A stretch of DNA of 64,000 nt from Gnetum montanum (lineage: Eukaryota > Streptophyta > Gnetopsida > Gnetales > Gnetaceae). This document shows, piece by piece, positions 59,942 through 64,000 of this stretch. The notes under the pieces are model-generated. The model had not been told where the DNA came from, searched no databases, and worked only from the letters and a program-made list of their open reading frames with translations. The DNA is taken from the NCBI GenBank assembly GCA_015680685.1, contig MNCI01030720.1, positions 123,894 to 187,893 of the forward strand. The letters run 5' to 3'. A program made the position numbers and the translations under genes. How positions within the stretch are numbered: the first letter of the stretch is position 1; each line of letters opens with the position of its first letter.

Positions 59942-60554
59942 CTAAAAGAAAAAACTCAGAATCTTGGATGATTATAAGCTCTATTACCAGGGTTAGGACT
60001 TGATTCATACCTAGCTAGAAATAATTGCTTTATTTCCTGTACATCACTATCACTGTTTTGATAGCTTAATGTTACATTTCTCATGTCTCTTAGTTAATCT
60101 TTATGATCCCAAAACAATTACTGTTGCAGTTAAAAACCTATTTTTGCATTAATAAAATATTTACTACCTATTGAGCAGAAAGAAAACAACATCCATAAAA
60201 TAATGTATTTAAGTTCTTCCAATATACTTTAAATAAAACCCAAAGAAGGAATAACAAACTGTGATACTTACCTTTATAATAACCCTATCATTAACAACAA
60301 ATGGGAATTGAACTCCTTTCCCTCTAGCACAATCCAGAGACATTGAATCACTATAGCTAGACTTATCCTGTTACCATTTGACAAAAGCATTACTTCGCAT
60401 TCCAATTTCCATAATGGACAATAAATGACAGAATCACAAAAAATAGTAATCAATAAAACCTGCTCATACTTCTCCCTCCTCCTTTTGGATGATTTTGATG
60501 ACATGGATTGAAATTCATCTTCCCGTCGATAGGCTTGAACTGCAGCTCTAAGAG
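49838..60554 (-). CDS. C-terminal four exons of a conserved plant protein, function not assigned
   Basis: Minus-strand exons: 60,460-60,554 (AYRREDEFQSMSSKSSKRRR), 60,272-60,367 (GKGVQFPFVVNDRVIIK), 50,163-50,233 (RTPERFVGREAVITTQCLNG) and 49,838-49,973 (YVVKTLDNAESVKLQYRSLE, ending at TAG). Splice sites are good: acceptors TTTCTTTACAG, GGTAACAG, TTGCTCAG and CACTTCCAG; donors CAG|GTTTTA, AAG|GTAAGT and ATG|GTATTC. All junctions keep frame with no stops. The basic SKSSKRRR run could be a nuclear targeting signal. I remember similar wording in conserved plant proteins but cannot name the family. The 10,038-nt intron between exons 2 and 3 is full of transposons. Earlier exons must lie beyond the right edge or within 60,555-64,000 unseen. 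Confidence 0.72.
50640..52970 (-). pseudogene. Non-LTR retrotransposon (LINE), RT part, degraded, in the host intron
   Basis: The minus strand reads in order: RTKRRKFIKEQLEYFTYTIK (about 52,800) from the linker before RT; a degraded RT with LYVDDVALISTTTEGIQNIL at about 51,845-51,900 and YCRSFGLQVKVDKTKLMIWG at about 51,770-51,830; and, near the end, LCRLGALEDELHMFPF (about 50,915-50,960), the Cys/His tail common in these ORF2 proteins. The pattern differs from the L1-type copies at 53,327 and 61,656. Many stops and frameshifts. Confidence 0.8.
53327..54200 (+). pseudogene. ORF1 of the L1-type LINE (DUF4283-like, zinc knuckle), broken
   Basis: The open frame from the 5' end carries GSPWFFGARGLALMSWRP (about 53,724-53,780) and VAGVPWEWWTKDF (about 53,828-53,868), the core of the DUF4283-like RNA-binding domain of plant L1 ORF1. 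A TAG at about 53,870 interrupts it, then MGYARFYVWG and ILELPTGEES continue in frame. The zinc knuckle begins CSKCGK at about 54,098 and is completed only after a frame change (NHRTQDC at about 54,118-54,140). ORF1 binds element RNA. The tail continues to about 54,600 in other frames. Confidence 0.85.
54690..57790 (+). pseudogene. ORF2 of the L1-type LINE: endonuclease, RT, Cys/His tail (broken)
   Basis: The start ATG at 54,690 gives MNILSWNCQGQGN, the usual beginning of the AP-type endonuclease. WILIGDFNQW is at about 55,065-55,095 and SQIDRAW at about 55,258. A linker with EGSRIQWLKEGDRNTQFF (about 55,705-55,760) precedes RT: APRLDGWPLEFFREFL (about 56,000-56,050), QAGFVKGQFIQDQ (about 56,277) and the intact catalytic block YADDTILM at about 56,678-56,700. 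The tail CPMCRTDAKTIHHMFLTC is at about 57,537-57,590. Frameshifts and stops separate the blocks. Confidence 0.88.
57791..59347 (+). other. 3' part of the L1-type LINE
   Basis: Long region after the Cys/His tail. Segment 58,311-58,589 is an open acidic stretch (EEAGEQTREEESSVGGS), and 58,606-58,842 is highly basic (Lys/Arg-rich). These may be decayed ORF2 extension or chance. The end shows AATAAAATGCC and a short A tail. Confidence 0.55.
59612..59630 (+). promoter_or_regulatory. Primer binding site of the copia element
   Basis: TTGACATCAAAGCAAGGTT aligns with the initiator-Met type site TTGGTATCAGAGCAAGGTT, with four changes of the G-to-A or T-to-C kind. Confidence 0.72.
59662..59860 (+). 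pseudogene. Start of Ty1/copia gag (truncated)
   Basis: From ATG at 59,662 the frame gives KKFDGSNYDLWKVQMKDFFV, the typical N-terminus of plant copia Gag, then changes frame (ALLESSTSEMKEDEW in another frame from about 59,790). It ends at the microsatellite at 59,859, beyond which nothing of copia is seen. The rest of the element is missing. Confidence 0.8.
59859..59940. repeat. Compound (CA)n(CT)n microsatellite
   Basis: CTCACTCTCTCACTCACTCA leads into CA repeats (about 59,875-59,902) and then CT repeats to 59,939. It lies at the break point of the truncated copia gag. Confidence 0.97.
59941..60271. other. Part of the 10-kb intron next to exon 2 of the host gene
   Basis: AT-rich, with no gene supported. 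The splice donor AAG|GTAAGT of exon 2 is at 60,271 on the minus strand. Confidence 0.6.
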
Positions 60555-61329
60555 CTGTAAAGAAAATTATAATTAAAATTTTAAAATACAAAATCTAGCA
60601 CTTTTAGTAATCAGATTCAAGAGCCACAGCAATTATGATAATCATATTGAAGTATTTTAAATGTATTCTTATTTTGCAGGAAGCATAAGAGAAATATTCT
60701 ACACAAAAGTATGCACTCCAAGCATTCTGGATGCTCTTGCTTTTGGGAACGTTCCAGAACATTTCGCAACAAATTTCAATACCTTATTTTTAAAAAGAGG
60801 TACTAAAAAAGAGAAAAAAATACTTCACTTGCTTACTAAACTTCAGTAAAATTATACATACATCCAATATTTCAACTGGAAAATATCTGGTTAGTCTCTT
60901 ATTCTTATTAAGTTAGTTTAAGCCTGTGTCTTTCATGCATTTTAGCCCTGTTATCAAAAGCACTTAATAGTTCTACACTGATTTCAGGACACATTCCCAC
61001 ATTCACTAAGTACCAAAGTTTCCAAAACATATAATTGCATGTACTTAATAAACCCAATCTATCCACAACCCTTTATCCAATCTATTTCTAGAGAAGGTGG
61101 CTATGCAACATAGCTATATAATAATACAAGTTGGACAAGACTGCAAAAAAGCTTTCCTCTGATCTCCCATGCCAACATTTGTTTACTACTATAATTATTT
61201 CTTAGAGCAATGCAGCTGACATCCACTCGAAACCATTTGAGTAATAAAGGCATGCCACTTGAAACCTTTTCAGTAATAGAGGTATTCCAACTATAATTAC
61301 TGGCAAATTAAACTCTCAAATATTTATAC
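60555..61329. other. Upstream intron of the host gene
   Basis: Starts at the acceptor TTTCTTTACAG on the minus strand. AT-rich, with no supported exon. A short CATTTGAGTAATAAAGGCATGCCA-like duplication lies near 61,230-61,285. Confidence 0.5.
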
Positions 61330-61655
61330 GATTCACAAATATCAAGTCTTTTCCCCCCAAGAAAAAAATTTGTAATTTCTATTTCTAGTATCACAAATTA
61401 GAATTTTAGTCTTATGAATATTAACTTTCATACTGAAATTGCTGCAGCAATCCTAGAGAATTTGAAGCATGTAATTTAATCTTGTAGCTGATTTTACAAT
61501 CAAGGCCACATCTTCTAAAAAGAGAAGCAGGTTCAAAATAATCCATTTCCTGATATAGCATGATTAGAAGCATTTTGCATCCATTCATCCAATTCATCTA
61601 TAATATGTTAAAAAGGATAGAGGACAAAGGATAGCCTTGTTGAACTTTTGCAATT
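61330..61655 (-). pseudogene. LINE RT fragment, minus strand
   Basis: The minus strand reads VQQGYPLSSILFNILY (about 61,590-61,640), LFLEDVALIVKSATRLNYML (about 61,460-61,525) and MKVNIHKTKILI (about 61,400-61,435). It is the same LINE type as 50,640-52,970 (DDVALI in that copy; here EDVALI, so one catalytic Asp is replaced by Glu). It is cut off at about 61,655, where GC-rich L1-type sequence begins. Confidence 0.75.
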
Positions 61656-61999
61656 CTGGGCAACCATGACGGCAACAAGAGCGACCACGGTGGCAATAAC
61701 TGGGACAGGAGCGGCCACGGCGACAATAACCATGATCGGAGCGACAGCAACGGCAGCAGCAACAGCAATAGCAACAGCGGCCACCGCCATAGCCGGAGCT
61801 TCCACCGGCGTCGCCCCTGCTGGCGAAGGCCCCAACGGTCGAGGGACGGAGAAACCTGATGGCGCCATAACGGCCCATTCCCGTAACGACCGCACCCTGC
61901 GTCTGTGCGTTCACCACCCCCCTCCCGAGGGCGTTCGCACGATGGAATGAAGCCTCATAGGCCGGTTCATATCCCAGGGGGGCCGCCAGAGACTAGATT
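61656..61999 (+). repeat. GC-rich simple-sequence leader of the young L1-type copy
   Basis: Degenerate GCAACRGCGGC-type trinucleotide sequence, which gives Ala/Thr-rich or Gly/Cys-rich readings in several frames of both strands. I treat none of these as genes. Confidence 0.6.
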
Positions 62000-62407
62000 A
62001 TCCGTCGATGGACAAAGGAGCAATGGAAAATCGAGGACGTGGATGTTCGAAGCCTTTCAGAGGACCTGCTCCTTTTCATCCTCCCCTCCCTACAGGCCCG
62101 AGACTCCGTTTTGCTTGGAGGCCCTTGGTTCTATGGGGCCCGGGGTCTCGCCTTGACCCCATGGCGCCCCGGGGCCCACAAAGAGGCCGACCTGTTCACC
62201 CGGGCCCTAGTCTGGGTATGGGTGGCTGGCATCCCATGGGAATTTTGGAACCTTGAGTTCCTGACGGAGGTTGCGGGATATTTCGGCGACTTCATTGCTT
62301 TCGACCGTGTCACGCAGTCGATGGAGAGGATGGGCTTTGCCCAGTTTTGTGTCTGGCGGAGCCTCTCAGCGACCGACCTCGTCCAGGAGGTCGTTCTCCT
62401 GGCTGGA
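62000..62407 (+). pseudogene. ORF1 of the young L1-type copy, 3' truncated
   Basis: The frame from 62,039 reads LGGPWFYGARGLALTPWRPG (about 62,115-62,175), VAGIPWEFWNLEFL (about 62,222-62,265) and MERMGFAQFCVWRSL (about 62,320-62,365), which match ORF1 of the complete copy (GSPWFFGARGLALMSWRP; VAGVPWEWWTKDF). The similarity ends at about 62,407 in the VVLLAG block, before the zinc knuckle, and RT sequence follows at once in another frame. Confidence 0.86.
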
Positions 62408-63960
62408 ATTGACTACCACCATCGACAATATGTCGGGAGGGAAAGCACCTGGACCAGATGGATGGCCGCTGGAATTCTTCAAAGAATTTCTGGATATTGT
62501 AGGGCCCAATATCCTGGATGCTTTCAACGTCATGCTGACCAGACGACAAGTGCGGCGAGAAATCAACTGCTCTCGAATTGTATGCATCCCAAAGCAATTG
62601 GATGCCCACGGCCCAGAACACTTTCGTCCCATTGGAGTCTGCAACGTCCTCATCAAAATTTTCTCTAAGCTCCTGGTCAACCGACTTGGGCCTCTTTTGC
62701 CCAAGCTGGTAGGAAGCAATCAGGCTGGTTTCGATCAAGGTAGGACTCTCCACGATCAGGTTCTCCTCATGCAGGAGGTCCTACATTCCCTTCGCACAAC
62801 GGGGTTCCCTGGTCTATGTCTCAAGCTTGACATAGTTAAGGCATATGACACGCTCAGTTGGGAGGCCTTACAGGACATCATGCATAAGAAAGGTTTCGAT
62901 CGCGGGGTCATCCAACTATGTCTGCACATCCAATCTTCTGCAAGGTTTTCCTTCGATGTTGGGGGGCGGTTGTGGGGTTTCTCATCTCCTAGTAGGGGTT
63001 TGAGACAAGGTGACCCACTTTCTCCCCTGCTCTTCATAATTGCCATGGACCTCATGAAACATTATTGCAGCACGTCGGGGGTGGAAGGCTTGGACATTGT
63101 CGGGGTGGCTTGTCGTGTTGAACATTATGCTGACAACACCATGTTACTTAGCCGGGCAGCAGCCCCACAGGCACGGTGTATCAACATTGCCCTGACCAGG
63201 TTGGCAGCAGAACTAGGATTGGAAATCAACCGCACCAAATCAGCGGCACATTTCATCAATGTTGATGCACAGGTGAAGGACAGGGTTGTACAAATCCTGG
63301 ATATTCAACCGGGGACAATCATCGACACCTACCTCGGTATCCCGCTGTTCCAATGGGGTCGGAAAAATGCATGGGCCCCCCTCCTGGCGAAGATCGAAAA
63401 GCGAATGAACCATTGGGCCAATCGCTTCCTTACACGAAAGGGCCGTCTCCTGGTGGCAACCGGGATCCTCACGGCTACCACATGATTTGTGGCGGCTATC
63501 GCCGCTCCCCCCGCGGCCGTCACTCAACAAATCAACACGATGATCCGAAGTTTCGTTTGGAGGGGGGGCAGAGGGGGGAGCAAGCTTCACTTAGTTGCTT
63601 GGACCCGCATTGCGCGTCCTCGAAAAGCGGGGGCTGGGTATCACGTCCTTCGAGGACAAAAGCATGATGGGACAGCAGCGACTCCTCCACCGTCTGACAC
63701 GCACGCACAAGGAGCTCAGTCAATGGGCCCACATCACCCAAAGGAAGTACACGCAATGGGAGCTTGGAATGCGCGCCTCGCAGCCCTGGTAGGCGATCTG
63801 CCGGCACGCGCAAGCAATGATGACCTTGGGTTGGCTCCACCTCGAGCCACACACCATACTAACAGAGAAATACCCCCCGGAGGATGGATGGTAGGGGATC
63901 TGGTGTGGGCAACTCCCCGAGAAAATCAAAATGTTTCTCTAGCTAATCAAATCTAAGGCG
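62408..63960 (+). pseudogene. RT of the young L1-type copy (catalytic Asp lost)
   Basis: The frame of 62,271-63,485 carries KAPGPDGWPLEFFKEFL (about 62,436-62,490), FRPIGVCNVLIKIFSKLL, NQAGFDQGRTLHDQ (about 62,717), GLRQGDPLSPLLFI (about 62,999-63,040) and the catalytic block YADN at about 63,127-63,138, where the complete copy has YADD. A TGA at 63,483, where the older copy has an Arg-containing block, fits CGA-to-TGA. Coding continues (INTMIRSFVWRGGRGGSKLH, about 63,530-63,590), then shifts frame near 63,635 (RGLGITSFEDKSMMG). It runs off the window's C-terminal part. Confidence 0.88.
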
Positions 63961-64000
63961 CTCCCTGTGCACGACGTACTGAAACGGCGCGGCATCCTGC

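Larger units (their letters stand above)
61656..64000 (+). mobile_element. Younger L1-type LINE with internal deletion, running off the window
   Basis: The start is marked by an abrupt rise in GC content. It begins with an ACGGCAACAAGAGCGACCAC-like simple-sequence leader (about 61,665-61,800), then ORF1, then directly RT. Blocks match the full-length copy at 53,327-59,347. The 3' end is beyond 64,000, so no target duplication could be checked. Confidence 0.85.

Noticed and set aside
61594-61917. Gly/Cys/Arg-rich minus-strand open frame and an Ala-rich one overlapping it
   Set aside because: Low-complexity GC-rich leader of the L1-type copy gives open frames in several phases.

Overview
The window looks like a piece of a large, repeat-rich seed-plant nuclear genome. 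The evidence is plant-type Ty3/gypsy elements (Tat and Athila lineages), Ty1/copia, L1-type and other non-LTR elements, and a host gene with an intron of about 10 kb filled with transposons. A gymnosperm would fit this, but I cannot prove the species. No bacterial genes, rRNA, tRNA or CRISPR arrays were seen.

From 1 to about 47,200 the DNA is one nest of retrotransposons, four levels deep. The oldest visible layer is a minus-strand Ty3/gypsy reverse transcriptase fragment (about 46,872-47,200). A minus-strand Tat-like element (element C) broke it. C's right LTR, primer site and gag lie at 43,405-46,871, its protease at about 10,560-10,960, and an antisense spliced gene at 1-2,677; the rest lies beyond the left edge. 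C was then hit twice: by an Athila-like element (2,683-9,675, minus, 5-bp duplication ACATT) and by a plus-strand Tat-like element (outer element A, 11,941-43,399, duplication CATGT). A was in turn split inside its gag-protease region by a 19.3-kb Tat-like element (inner element B, 16,937-36,255, duplication CATGC).

Element B is the most informative. It has LTRs, a tRNA primer site, a 27-bp minisatellite leader, gag, protease, and a pol with RT, RNase H, a second RNase H and integrase. Between protease and RT it carries a long eight-exon gene on the opposite strand (23,820-28,800). All seven exon junctions keep the reading frame and splice signals are visible, although eleven in-frame stops now break the gene. 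Element C appears to carry a comparable antisense gene at the same relative place. This antisense spliced gene is the best candidate for an under-described system here. Element A has gag and protease but no RT or integrase; that position holds a degenerate tandem array with a period of about 190 bp, so A looks non-autonomous.

From about 47,200 to 64,000 the setting changes to host DNA. Four phase-compatible exons on the minus strand (49,838-60,554) encode the C-terminal part of a conserved plant protein that I cannot name. Its 10-kb intron holds a decayed minus-strand LINE, a Ty1/copia LTR with the start of gag, and a complete 6.0-kb L1-type LINE (53,327-59,347) with a 16-18 bp duplication, inserted in that copia LTR. 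The right edge holds another minus-strand LINE fragment and a younger, GC-rich L1-type copy (about 61,656 to beyond 64,000) in which an internal deletion joins ORF1 to the reverse transcriptase.

Every transposon protein gene seen here is broken by stops, frameshifts or loss of catalytic residues.
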